Shown here: positions 35,036 to 43,349 of the stretch, one piece after another
How positions within the stretch are numbered: the stretch's first letter is position 1
Layout of the letters: every line of letters starts with the position of its first letter
From: CAZLWA01 sp964563165
GTDB taxonomy: Bacteria; CLD3; SB21
Direction of reading: 5' to 3'
Length of the DNA: 64,000 nucleotides
Assembly: GCA_964563165.1 (NCBI GenBank)
Contig: CAZLWA010000028.1
Location: 46,905-110,904, forward strand
Notes under the pieces: model-generated
Seen by the model: the letters and a program-made list of their open reading frames with translations, nothing else
What the model was told of the DNA's origin: nothing
Database searches by the model: none
Made by a program: the position numbers and the translations under genes

Positions 35036-37057
35036 TTACATCTGATATTGCTCTACGATCTCGTGAGAAATCTTTACGCAGAAAGTATCAATGCGTTTCA
35101 ATGCCGTGAGGAAGTCTAGATGGGTACTGCTTGAATCCAAAGTTTCCCGACTGCTCTGTTGCAAGCGCTTCATATGCGTCTCCCGCAAATGAACTTCCTG
35201 CTCCGAAACGGCGTGTTTGGTATCGATAATGGCTTGCGCCATTTCTTTGCTTTCTTTACGCAGGGCCTCGAGCGCATTTTCAAGGCGTCCTCTGACGAGC
35301 TCATAGAAGTGACCGATTTCTCTTTCCCCGTCCGCTGAAAATTTCCATTTGTTGTCTACGAAGTGCTCGGCTTGTTCGCTAATGGCGATACCTAAGCGAT
35401 CACTGATATGACGCAGATCATCGATGGTCAAGAGTAACCGCATCAATCTTCGTGACTGAGTCAAGCTGATGCTCTTTTGTGAAAGGCGCGTCAGGTAGCG
35501 TCGGATTTCATACTCCAGCGTGACCATGTTTTTCATATGCTCACGCATTTTGGCCAGCCGTTCCTCATTGTCCGGTTTGAATAGATTGAGCGCTTCTCCG
35601 TACATGAGTTTCACGATATCGATCAGACGGGCTTCTTCCAATTGAGCTTGCTGCAACGCCAGCTCGGGCGTTTCCAGGTAAGCGTTGTTTAAATACTTCG
35701 GTCTGAATTCGTCGCCTTCCGCTTTTTCCGGAATTAATTTTGAAATAAGCTTGGCGGCCAGCGGCACGAAAGAAATCAGAATGGCAGCGGTCATGATGTT
35801 GAAAATCATGTGCCCGTTGGCGATCTGTCGCGGAATGGAATCGCTTCCCATCGAATGGGTAACGTTGGTAATCAATGTTTCGAATGGCGTAAGGAAAGGC
35901 GTAAAGAGTACCACGCCGATAATACTAAACGAAGTATGAGCTACCGCGGTTCGTTTACCTCCGGTCGTTGATCCGATGGCGGATAAGAGCGCCGTCGCGC
36001 ACGTTCCGATATTCGCACCAAAAACCAGCGGCATGGCGGACTCCAGGCTCAATAGTCCTTCGCTTGCTAAAACGACGCTCAAACCGATCGTAGCGCCGCT
36101 GCTCTGAATGATAGCCGTGAACCCGGCGGAGGCCAGGATCCCAAGAATCGGACTTTTGCCAAACTCGATCAGCCAGCCGATAAAAGTCGGCATCGACTTC
36201 AACGGCGCGATGGCTTGCGACATGACTGCCATCCCAAAAAAGATAAAACCAAACCCCAATATGATCTCACCGAGATAAATATAGAATTTTCGCTTGGTGA
36301 TCAAGGTCATCAGAAAACCTGCTCCCACCAACAGCAGCGAATAATCGGAGACATTAAACGCAATCAATTGTACGGTGATCGTCGTTCCGATATGTGCACC
36401 CATCAAGACGCCAATGGCTTGTTGCAGCGTCATCAGCGCGGAGCTCACCAGACCGACCACCATCACCGAAGTTGCGGAACTGCTTTGAACAATGGCTGTG
36501 ATGACCACCCCGAGGAACAAGCCCATGAAACGGTTACTCGTTAGTGCGCTCAATACGCTGCGTAAGCGATCGCCGGCAATTTTTTGCAAACCGGTAGAGC
36601 CCAGGCTCATCCCGTAAAGAAAAATGCCGAGCCCGCCGAAAAGGCCAATCGCTAAAAACATCCACCACAGTGTTCGTTGTGCCCTTACGACTACGTGCGG
36701 GGTTTCCCCGGACATCTTTTCCGTTCGTGCAATGATAATATAGTCACCGGCCATGTCGCCCAGCACAAAAGAATTTTCAGCGATACCACCCGAATCGGTC
36801 TCCACGATATTTTTTCCGAGCAATTCACCGTGTGCTTTGCCGGGTTTTTCAATGACCTCAAATATTACGGCAACTCCTGCAACCGGGTTACCTTGATTAT
36901 TCGTGACTTGAATTTGAATGGGTGCACCAAGGTTACTTTCCGTCAGTCCGACAAATAACTTCTGCCCCGGCTTATAGGAAATGTTTTTTAATGTATGCGA
37001 TTCTTGAGAAAGGGCAATGACCGGAAATAGAATTAGAATCAACAGGCTGTGACGCAT
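35036..37057 (-). CDS. Na+/phosphate cotransporter with N-terminal Ig-like and C-terminal PhoU-like domains
   Basis: 673 aa from ATG 37057, preceded by GGGGAGGTGG at ideal spacing. A signal peptide is followed by an Ig-like/invasin-type domain (about 25-120; PIQIQVTNNQGNPVAGVAVI and DSGGIAENSFVLGD). Then comes the NptA/PNaS transporter with both QSS signature repeats (ITAIVQSSSATSVMVVG and GFTAIIQSSGATIGLSV), and a helical PhoU-like tail (about 480-660). The QSSS motifs bind Na+ and phosphate. The Ig domain would lie in the periplasm ahead of the first membrane helix, a less common addition to this family. Phosphate as substrate is inferred from the family. Confidence 0.9.
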   Translation of the reverse strand: MRHSLLILILFPVIALSQESHTLKNISYKPGQKLFVGLTESNLGAPIQIQVTNNQGNPVAGVAVIFEVIEKPGKAHGELLGKNIVETDSGGIAENSFVLGDMAGDYIIIARTEKMSGETPHVVVRAQRTLWWMFLAIGLFGGLGIFLYGMSLGSTGLQKIAGDRLRSVLSALTSNRFMGLFLGVVITAIVQSSSATSVMVVGLVSSALMTLQQAIGVLMGAHIGTTITVQLIAFNVSDYSLLLVGAGFLMTLITKRKFYIYLGEIILGFGFIFFGMAVMSQAIAPLKSMPTFIGWLIEFGKSPILGILASAGFTAIIQSSGATIGLSVVLASEGLLSLESAMPLVFGANIGTCATALLSAIGSTTGGKRTAVAHTSFSIIGVVLFTPFLTPFETLITNVTHSMGSDSIPRQIANGHMIFNIMTAAILISFVPLAAKLISKLIPEKAEGDEFRPKYLNNAYLETPELALQQAQLEEARLIDIVKLMYGEALNLFKPDNEERLAKMREHMKNMVTLEYEIRRYLTRLSQKSISLTQSRRLMRLLLTIDDLRHISDRLGIAISEQAEHFVDNKWKFSADGEREIGHFYELVRGRLENALEALRKESKEMAQAIIDTKHAVSEQEVHLRETHMKRLQQSSRETLDSSSTHLDFLTALKRIDTFCVKISHEIVEQYQM

Positions 37058-37434
37058 AAGAATCCACCTCCCCATGATTGGCGTTAAATTTCCGTAAGAT
37101 ACCTTGTTTTAGAACCGGAAAAAATGAGCAAAGTCATGATCCATGACGAAAACGACCGGAGCCCGGGGAAGAAGCCGGATAATTTCGGACAACATTGACC
37201 GGGAACGAAAGGACCGGGAGTTTATTCAATCGTAAAGGAATATACGAGATAAATCAACCGTTTCGAAATAGTATACAAAAAAAACGATTCATTTCAAATA
37301 AATATTCAAGCCCCGGCCGCATGATGTCCGGCGGCCGAGAGACCCCGGCAGCGACTCCGCTCCAAAAAGTCATCAAAATTCTTTTGCATTTACTTTCGAG
37401 GTATGATACATTCTTATCTCTGCAGCAGGTATTC
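37058..37434. other. Gene-free stretch between NaPi and M23 genes
   Basis: Open frames here (for example from 37195) lack a ribosome site and have unlike codon use; the M23 gene is started at 37435 instead. It must hold two divergent promoters. No motif stands out. Confidence 0.4.
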
Positions 37435-38163
37435 ATGAAGAAAAGCTCAATGAACATTCTTATGGTTGCCGGTTTTCTCGCGTCCTTTCAGGTTCCCGAT
37501 CCCGCGGTTGAAATCTGCCGGCAGTGGAATGCGCTTTACGAAAAGATACAATATGGCGCCGTGGATCGCCGGGAAGCCGGAAGAATCTTACGCCAGATGA
37601 CCGGATTATTGCGCAGGCAAATTTCCGTACCTCAGGATTCCAATGTATATTTTCCGCTGGAAAATTATGATCTCGATGCCGTCGGCGGCGGAGGCAGCGG
37701 GTATGCCGAGAGTAATTATAATTTTCTGCACGGCAATGTCCATCGCGGCCATCCCGCACACGATATTTTTATTCATGACGAAAACGAAGACGGCTTGGAC
37801 GATCACACGCGTCAGCCGGTGCATGTTTTGGCTATGGCGGACGGGATCGTGGTGGCGCTAAAAAATAATTGGACCGAGGAGGACACGCTTCGCGGAGGAA
37901 ATTATCTCATGATTTACAATCCCAATCTCCAGCGGTTCTATTATTACGCGCATAACGACAGTATTTTAGTCCGGCTCGGCGGCATCGTCAATGCGGGTTC
38001 GCGCATCGCTACGGTCGGCCGCACGGGAAAAAATGCTTTTCCCAAGCGCTCCCCTTCGCATTTACACTTAATGGTGCTGAAAATTACGGAAGAAAAGACT
38101 AAGCCCTTCAATTTTTATCCTGAATTGGTCAAAGCAAAAAAAATTCAATCAGCTAAAAGCTAG
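37435..38163 (+). CDS. M23 family metallopeptidase, exported
   Basis: 242 aa from ATG 37435. The first 20 residues are a signal peptide (MNILMVAGFLASFQ). The LytM fold is diverged but the metal ligands are readable: HPAHDIFIHDENEDGLDD (HxxxD) and SHLHLMVLKI (HxH), with VLAMADGIVVALKNNW and GSRIATVGRTGKN from the beta-hairpins. M23 enzymes cut peptidoglycan cross-bridges or other Gly-containing peptides in the periplasm. The motif DENEDGLDDHTRQ also resembles a calcium-binding loop. The last codons run into the 7-bp tandem repeat at 38162. Low similarity to classic LytM means a peptidase role is likely, not certain. Confidence 0.82.
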   Translation: MKKSSMNILMVAGFLASFQVPDPAVEICRQWNALYEKIQYGAVDRREAGRILRQMTGLLRRQISVPQDSNVYFPLENYDLDAVGGGGSGYAESNYNFLHGNVHRGHPAHDIFIHDENEDGLDDHTRQPVHVLAMADGIVVALKNNWTEEDTLRGGNYLMIYNPNLQRFYYYAHNDSILVRLGGIVNAGSRIATVGRTGKNAFPKRSPSHLHLMVLKITEEKTKPFNFYPELVKAKKIQSAKS

Positions 38164-38329
38164 AAGCCAGAAGTCAGAAGTCAGAAGTCAGAAGTCAGAA
38201 GTCAGAAGTCAGAAGCCAGAAGTCAGAAGCCAGAAGTCAGAAGCCAGAAGTCAGAAGTCAGAAGTCAGAAGTCAGAAGTCAGAAGTCAGAAGTCAGAAGT
38301 CAGAAGTCAGAAGTCAGAAGTCAGAAGTC
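38162..38329. repeat. 7-bp tandem repeat, 24 units (AGAAGTC/AGAAGCC)
   Basis: Exactly 24 copies of AGAAGTC, some with T replaced by C (AGAAGCC), ending before TATTGTTCATTAATC. The same unit occurs five times at 59866-59900 and twice in the terminator at 51681-51698. Copy number is likely to vary between strains. Confidence 0.95.
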
Positions 38330-38358
38330 ATATTGTTCATTAATCATTGTTCATTACC

Positions 38359-39708
38359 ATGTCTTTATTCCACGAAGAAAATTTATCTCCGGCGCGGTCG
38401 TCCAAACAGGGAAAGGTCCCGTCCCCTTTGGCGGAACGCGCGCGTCCCACGCGGATTGCGGAATTTGTCGGGCAGCAACATCTGCTTGGCTCCGGGAAAG
38501 CGCTGCGCGCGCAGATCGAATCCGGACAACTGGTCTCGATGATCTTTTGGGGGCCGCCGGGATCGGGAAAAACCACGCTGGCAAGGATCGTCGCGAAAGA
38601 AACCAGATCCAAATTTGTCGCAGTCAGCGCGGTGGATGCGGGTGTTGCGGAAGTCCGGAAGGTCATTCAGGACGCGGAGAACTTGAAAAAACAAACCGGT
38701 GAACGCCTTCTTTTATTCATCGACGAGATTCACCGCTTCAACAAATCCCAGCAGGATGCCTTGCTGCATTCCGTCGAAGAAGGTACGATCACGCTGATAG
38801 GCGCGACGACGGAAAACCCATCATTTGAAGTCATCAACGCGCTGCAGTCGCGGTGTAAGATCTATCGTCTTGACGAGCTTAGTGAAACTGATCTCGCCGA
38901 AATTTTGGAACAGGTCCTGAAAACGGATGAATTTCTTAAAACGAAAAAAATTATTTTGGATGATAAAGAGACGTTGTTCTTCTATGCCGGCGGGGACGCG
39001 AGAAATCTGCTCAATACACTCGAGTTGAGCGTTCAATTGGCCAAACCCGGCGCCGACGGAAACATTCATTTGACAAAAGCGATCATCGAAGAAGCGTATC
39101 AGCACCGCAACATTCATTATGACCGCGCCGGAGAATATCATTACGATATCATCAGCGCGTTTATCAAAAGCATACGCGGCAGCGATCCCGATGCGGCGTT
39201 GTACTGGATGACGCGGATGCTGGAAGGCGGCGAAGATCCGAAATTCATCGCGCGGCGCATGATCGTTCTTGCGTCGGAAGATATCGGCAATGCCGATCCA
39301 TACGCGCTGACGCTGGCGGTCTCTGCTTTTACGGCCGTCGAGTATATCGGCATTCCGGAATGCACATTGAATCTGGCGCAATGTGCAACGTATCTTGCGA
39401 GCTGCCCGAAAAGTAACGCGTCGTACGTCGCGCTCGGAGCGGCGATGGAAGATGCAAAAAGTCAAAAGTTGTTTCCGGTGCCGCTGCCGCTGCGCAATGC
39501 GGTAACGAAGCTCATGTCCGTGATGGAATACGGCACAGGCTATAAATATTCGCACGATTTCAAAGACGCCGGTGAAGATCATTTTGCGGAGCAGGATTTC
39601 CTTCCGCCGGAATTGAAAGAGCGGATCTATTATAAACCGTCAGAAAACGGAATGGAAAAGAAATTCAAGGAGCGATTGGAAAAGATCTGGAAGAAAAGAA
39701 GAAAATAA
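38359..39708 (+). CDS. rarA: Replication-associated recombination protein A (RarA/MgsA AAA ATPase)
   Basis: 449 aa from ATG 38359; an in-frame TTG at 38347 is less likely. The AAA module has Walker A GPPGSGKTT, Walker B FIDEIHRFNKSQQDALL and sensor 1 GATTENPSFE. The C-terminal MgsA domain shows RSDPDAALYWMTRM-type RGSDPDAALYWMTRMLEGG and ARRMIVLASEDIGNADPYAL. RarA acts as a homotetramer at stalled replication forks with SSB and recombination proteins. Its first codons run out of a repeat (TTCATTAATCATT). Confidence 0.95.
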   Translation: MSLFHEENLSPARSSKQGKVPSPLAERARPTRIAEFVGQQHLLGSGKALRAQIESGQLVSMIFWGPPGSGKTTLARIVAKETRSKFVAVSAVDAGVAEVRKVIQDAENLKKQTGERLLLFIDEIHRFNKSQQDALLHSVEEGTITLIGATTENPSFEVINALQSRCKIYRLDELSETDLAEILEQVLKTDEFLKTKKIILDDKETLFFYAGGDARNLLNTLELSVQLAKPGADGNIHLTKAIIEEAYQHRNIHYDRAGEYHYDIISAFIKSIRGSDPDAALYWMTRMLEGGEDPKFIARRMIVLASEDIGNADPYALTLAVSAFTAVEYIGIPECTLNLAQCATYLASCPKSNASYVALGAAMEDAKSQKLFPVPLPLRNAVTKLMSVMEYGTGYKYSHDFKDAGEDHFAEQDFLPPELKERIYYKPSENGMEKKFKERLEKIWKKRRK

Positions 39709-39743
39709 ACGGGTAAGCTTTTTTACCAACCGGAGGAGATAGG

Positions 39744-41243
39744 ATGAATTCAAGAAAGTATTTTAGCGGAACGGCTCTTGTCGTCATAGCTTTAGCGTTA
39801 TCATTTGCTCGCGTTGGAGCTCAGCAGAAGGACGCCAACCCGGATGACGTCGCACGATACCTGGCGGCGATGCTGGGCCCGACCCCGATTCAGAACGATC
39901 TGCAGGAATTGTGCGACCGGATCGGCGGGCGCGCGACGGGTTCGGAGGAGAATCTGAGAGCGGTGGATTGGGGCCAGAAAAAATTTCAGGACGCCGGCGT
40001 TTCCGCCAAAAAAGAAGCGTTTACGATGCCGTCGCTGTGGCTTGAAAAGCATTCCCAGGCGTGGATCAGCGGCGATTTGGATTTTTCTCCGAAAGTTGTT
40101 TCGATACCGTTTTCCATAGCCACGCCGGCGGGCGGAACCACGGCCGATCTGATCTTTGCGGGACGCGGTACGGACAACGATTTTAAACAACTTGCAGCCA
40201 AAATGAAAAATAATTTTATACTTGTCGAGACGGAAGAATTGCTGGACCTCGACGGCTTGTTCAAAGAATATTATGAGGCGGCGGAGATCGAAGTGCGCGC
40301 CAATGCCGCCGGCGTCAAAGGCCTGGTATATATGGCTTCGCGGCCGAAAAAAGTGTTGTACCGCCATAACGCGTCACTTGGTGATAGAAACACATTGCCG
40401 ATGATGATCATGGCGCGCGAAGACGCCATGCGCTGCGTGCGGCAGCTGCAAAAGGGCGGGAATTTGAAACTAAAAATGCAGATCGAAGTGAACAGCGGAG
40501 GTGCGTATACGAGTTATAATGTGGTCGGTGAGATCAAAGGAAATGAAAAGCCGGATGAAGTGGTCGTCGTAGGCGCGCATCTGGATTCGTGGGAATTAGG
40601 CACCGGCGCGAATGACAACGGATGCAACGCGGTCATGATGATCGACCTTGCCCGGCAAATGAAAAGGCTCAATATCCACCCGAAGCGTACGATTCGTTTT
40701 GTTCTGTGGAACGGCGAAGAGCAAGGCATGTACGGCTCGATGGGTTATACGCTCAATCATGAAAATGAAATGGATAAACACGTCATGGCGATGTCCGTTG
40801 ATATCGGGAGCGGCCGTGTCACCGGTTTTTTCACCGGCGGACGAAAAGAAGCGCTGGCGGCTACGGAAAAAATATTGGAACCGATCTCAGGATTAGGTCC
40901 TTTTGTGAATCCGGATGCGCCCATTGTCGGCACCGATAATTATGATTTCATGATGGAAGGCGTGGTGAATCTGGTAGCTAACCAGGAGTCCGCGAATTAC
41001 GGGCCGAATTACCATGCGGAATCCGACACGTACGACAAAGTCGATTTCAAATCGCTGAAAATTAATTCGGCGATCGTCGCGGCCGTGGTTCTCGGGTTTG
41101 CGAATGCGGATCCCGTCACATGGAAACGTCAATCGCGCGCGGACGTCGAACAACTGATCAATTCCACGGATCTTGGACAGCAGATGAAGTCGTTTAATAT
41201 GTGGAACGACTGGGCGCAGGGAAAACGCGGGAGAAAAAAATAA
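39744..41243 (+). CDS. Exported M28 family aminopeptidase
   Basis: 499 aa. A signal peptide (about 1-27, ending RVGAQ) precedes a protease-associated (PA) lid domain (about 110-250) and an M28 catalytic domain. The zinc ligands are visible as VVVGAHLDSWELGTGANDNGC, LWNGEEQGMYG, SVDIGSG and YHAESDTYDKVD. This matches di-zinc aminopeptidases of the peptidase Q/glutamate carboxypeptidase-like class acting in the periplasm. The ATG is preceded by GGAGGAG. dUTPase follows 138 bp later, unrelated in function. Confidence 0.92.
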   Translation: MNSRKYFSGTALVVIALALSFARVGAQQKDANPDDVARYLAAMLGPTPIQNDLQELCDRIGGRATGSEENLRAVDWGQKKFQDAGVSAKKEAFTMPSLWLEKHSQAWISGDLDFSPKVVSIPFSIATPAGGTTADLIFAGRGTDNDFKQLAAKMKNNFILVETEELLDLDGLFKEYYEAAEIEVRANAAGVKGLVYMASRPKKVLYRHNASLGDRNTLPMMIMAREDAMRCVRQLQKGGNLKLKMQIEVNSGGAYTSYNVVGEIKGNEKPDEVVVVGAHLDSWELGTGANDNGCNAVMMIDLARQMKRLNIHPKRTIRFVLWNGEEQGMYGSMGYTLNHENEMDKHVMAMSVDIGSGRVTGFFTGGRKEALAATEKILEPISGLGPFVNPDAPIVGTDNYDFMMEGVVNLVANQESANYGPNYHAESDTYDKVDFKSLKINSAIVAAVVLGFANADPVTWKRQSRADVEQLINSTDLGQQMKSFNMWNDWAQGKRGRKK

Positions 41244-41381
41244 TCCGGATAATTGAGGAGTCAACCTGAAACGAAGCGACGCATGTTGAGGATGCTTCGC
41301 TGCGTCCCGCCCCCTTTCGACCTTGCCGGAAAGAGCGCCGGGAACTCCGTTCAGAATGAAAACGATTTAACGTGGAGATCA

Positions 41382-41813
41382 ATGCTGACACTAAAAATTC
41401 ATCGAATGAATGCGAACGCCAAGCTGCCTGAATACGCACATCCGGGTGATGCAGGGCTGGATTTATTTTCCGTCGAAAACGCGGAAATTTTTCCGGGGGA
41501 ATCAAAATTGATCAATACCGGTATCGTAATCGAACTGCCCGAAGACACGGAAGCTCAAATTCGTTCGCGCAGCGGATTGGCGCTCAAACACGGGATCGCG
41601 GTGTTAAACTCGCCCGGCACGATCGATCACGGGTATCGAGGGCAAGTCGGGGTCATTTTGATCAATCACGGAAAAGAAAAATTCACAGTGGAGATCGGAA
41701 TGAAAATTGCGCAGATGGTCATTGCACCGGTCGCGCACGTGGAAGTCGTAGAAGATAAAAATTTATCGGAAACACAGAGAAACAGCGGAGGATTTGGCTC
41801 CACGGGAAGTTAA
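41382..41813 (+). CDS. dut: Deoxyuridine 5'-triphosphate nucleotidohydrolase (dUTPase)
   Basis: 143 aa from ATG 41382 (GGAG just upstream). All five motifs of the trimeric dUTPase are present in order: HPGDAGLDL, RSRSGLALKHGI, GTIDHGYRGQVGV, GMKIAQMVI and the C-terminal RNSGGFGSTG. It converts dUTP to dUMP, lowering uracil misincorporation and feeding dTMP synthesis. The 43 codons ahead of this ATG in the same frame are repeat-derived (GAGGATGCTTCGCTGCG words at 41288-41315) and are not counted as protein. Confidence 0.96.
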   Translation: MLTLKIHRMNANAKLPEYAHPGDAGLDLFSVENAEIFPGESKLINTGIVIELPEDTEAQIRSRSGLALKHGIAVLNSPGTIDHGYRGQVGVILINHGKEKFTVEIGMKIAQMVIAPVAHVEVVEDKNLSETQRNSGGFGSTGS

Positions 41814-41910
41814 TATCACAAAAGATCATGAAACCCGGGTTCATTTAACACGTATCCAATGGTGGAAATTCTCATTACCTGCGAGAAATAGTTTTCTTAA
41901 CCATCAATCT

Positions 41911-42255
41911 ATGAAATGGATCTCTCACGTCGTTGTTTTAAGCGTCCTGGCCTTCTCTTTCGAGATCGCTTATCGGCAGGAGGCTTTGGCCGCCGCTGCG
42001 GCATCAGAGGCCGGGTGTATTCAGAGAAAAGCTGCCTCCTGTTCGGTAGCTGAACATAACGACAGCCATAATGAAAAAAAGAATACCTGCGATCCCATGC
42101 AGGTTTGCAGCGGCTGTATCGGATGCGCTACGGCGCCGAACGGCCGATTCTCATTTCAGATCTTCCGCCAGTCGACCGATGAAAGGGTCGCTTTTGAAAA
42201 CGTAATCCTGGCGGAATATGAAGCTCCTTTCTGGCACCCGCCTCAGGCCGTGTAA
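41911..42255 (+). CDS. Cys-rich exported protein of unknown function
   Basis: 114 aa from ATG 41911, which starts a signal peptide (MKWISHVVVLSVLAFSFEIA). The mature part holds eight or so Cys, including CDPMQVCSGCIGC, and ends FWHPPQAV. Similar small exported proteins ending in an aromatic-x-P-P pattern occur in metal-associated loci of Bacteroidetes (for example DUF6660-like), which is a loose match. A second tiny Cys-rich exported peptide follows 56 bp later and a terminator ends the unit. Confidence 0.65.
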   Translation: MKWISHVVVLSVLAFSFEIAYRQEALAAAAASEAGCIQRKAASCSVAEHNDSHNEKKNTCDPMQVCSGCIGCATAPNGRFSFQIFRQSTDERVAFENVILAEYEAPFWHPPQAV

Positions 42256-42311
42256 ATCCCGTATTCAGTTTTTGAGTAAAAGAATTTTTTTAAATAATTT
42301 TGGAGATTGAT

Positions 42312-42446
42312 ATGAAAAAAACCGTGATTTCTGTCGCGATGCTCATTTTGCTCGCGGCATCCGCTTTTGCATTTAAGAGCTCGAATGACAGCGCCGTCTG
42401 CGGCGATTGCAGCACCTGCGCAACGACGCAATGCTGCGTCAAGTAG
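42312..42446 (+). CDS. Tiny Cys-rich exported peptide (44 aa)
   Basis: ATG at 42312 preceded by GGAGATTG. The peptide has a signal sequence of about 20 residues (MKKTVISVAMLILLAASAFA) and a 24-residue mature part with five Cys: CGDCSTCATTQCCVK. It is followed within 25 bp by a strong terminator, so it is likely a real, last gene of the two-gene unit. The CxxCxxC spacing could bind a metal (inference). No family is recognised. Confidence 0.7.
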   Translation: MKKTVISVAMLILLAASAFAFKSSNDSAVCGDCSTCATTQCCVK

Positions 42447-42468
42447 TCATTCCTTAGTGTGATAGAAA

Positions 42469-42500
42469 AAGCCCCTTGCGCTAGCGAGGGGCTTTTTTTT
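42469..42500 (+). terminator. Rho-independent terminator
   Basis: AAGCCCCT (42469-42476) pairs with AGGGGCTT (42487-42494) followed by a run of T. It closes the Cys-rich pair. Confidence 0.92.
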
Positions 42501-42653
42501 GTCCTTAAAAAAGCCTATATTCAGTGTCTCGCTAAACAAACAAGAAAAGTTATGTCCGAAAAATTTCACGAACGATTTGACATGCAACCTATGACGAATA
42601 AACCAGGCAATTCCAATTCTTAATTCTAAAATTTTAATTCTTAATTAATAAAA

Positions 42654-43349
42654 ATGCCTCTTCAAATTATGAAACTTGGCCTCTCTGACTATCAAGTCAC
42701 GTGGGATCTGCAGAAAAAACTGTTTGACCGGTGCCTGGCTGGTGAGACCGGAGACACGTTGATCCTGTGCGAGCATCCGCACACGTACACCGTCGGGAAG
42801 AACGGCGTCGATAGCATGGGCAAGCATTTGCGGATGAACAAAGAGGAATTAGCGGAGAACGGCATTTCCGTTTTTGAAATTGACCGCGGTGGAGACATCA
42901 CGTATCACGGGCCGGGACAGGTCGTCGGTTATCCGATCCTGAACTTGAACCACTATTACCGCGACGTACACCGCTACTTAAGGGATCTGGAAGAAGTCAT
43001 CATTCGCACGCTCTCGGAATTCGGGATCACGGGAAAACGCATCGAGAGCATCACCGGCGTTTGGGTGGATACGGCGCGCGGGCAGGAGAAGATCTGCGCC
43101 ATCGGCGTGAAAGTAACACGATGGATCACGATGCACGGTTTTGCCCTGAATGTGAATGCGAATCTCGATTATTTCAACGGCATTGTTCCGTGCGGAATTT
43201 CCGACAAAAGTGTGACTTCCATGGAAAAAGTTTTAGGAAAGAAAATTGAATTAAATTTAGTTGAAGATTCTATTATTAAATGTTTCGGCGAGGTTTTTGA
43301 AATCGAAACCCGCACAGAAAACATCGTAAACGAGGAGGCCGCGAAATGA
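42654..43349 (+). CDS. lipB: Octanoyltransferase LipB
   Basis: 231 aa. LipB moves octanoate from acyl carrier protein to lipoyl domains, the first step of lipoate-enzyme maturation. Signature RGGDITYHGPGQVVGYP (residues about 82-98) is present, as are the catalytic Cys180 in VPCGISDKS and Lys153 in AIGVKVTRWITMHG. It supplies lipoate to 2-oxoacid dehydrogenase complexes such as the E1 at 47271, though no lipA is adjacent. The upstream 100 bp is AT-rich and holds AATTCTTAATTC repeat words. The stop overlaps the next ATG (ATGA). Confidence 0.95.
   Translation: MPLQIMKLGLSDYQVTWDLQKKLFDRCLAGETGDTLILCEHPHTYTVGKNGVDSMGKHLRMNKEELAENGISVFEIDRGGDITYHGPGQVVGYPILNLNHYYRDVHRYLRDLEEVIIRTLSEFGITGKRIESITGVWVDTARGQEKICAIGVKVTRWITMHGFALNVNANLDYFNGIVPCGISDKSVTSMEKVLGKKIELNLVEDSIIKCFGEVFEIETRTENIVNEEAAK

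Noticed and set aside
38162..38329. Possible CRISPR array
   Set aside because: The unit is 7 bp and repeats head to tail without spacers, and no cas genes are in the window.
42552..42623. 23-codon frame ahead of lipB (ATG at 42552)
   Set aside because: It runs into AATTCTTAATTC repeat words, has a weak ribosome site and no similarity to anything known.
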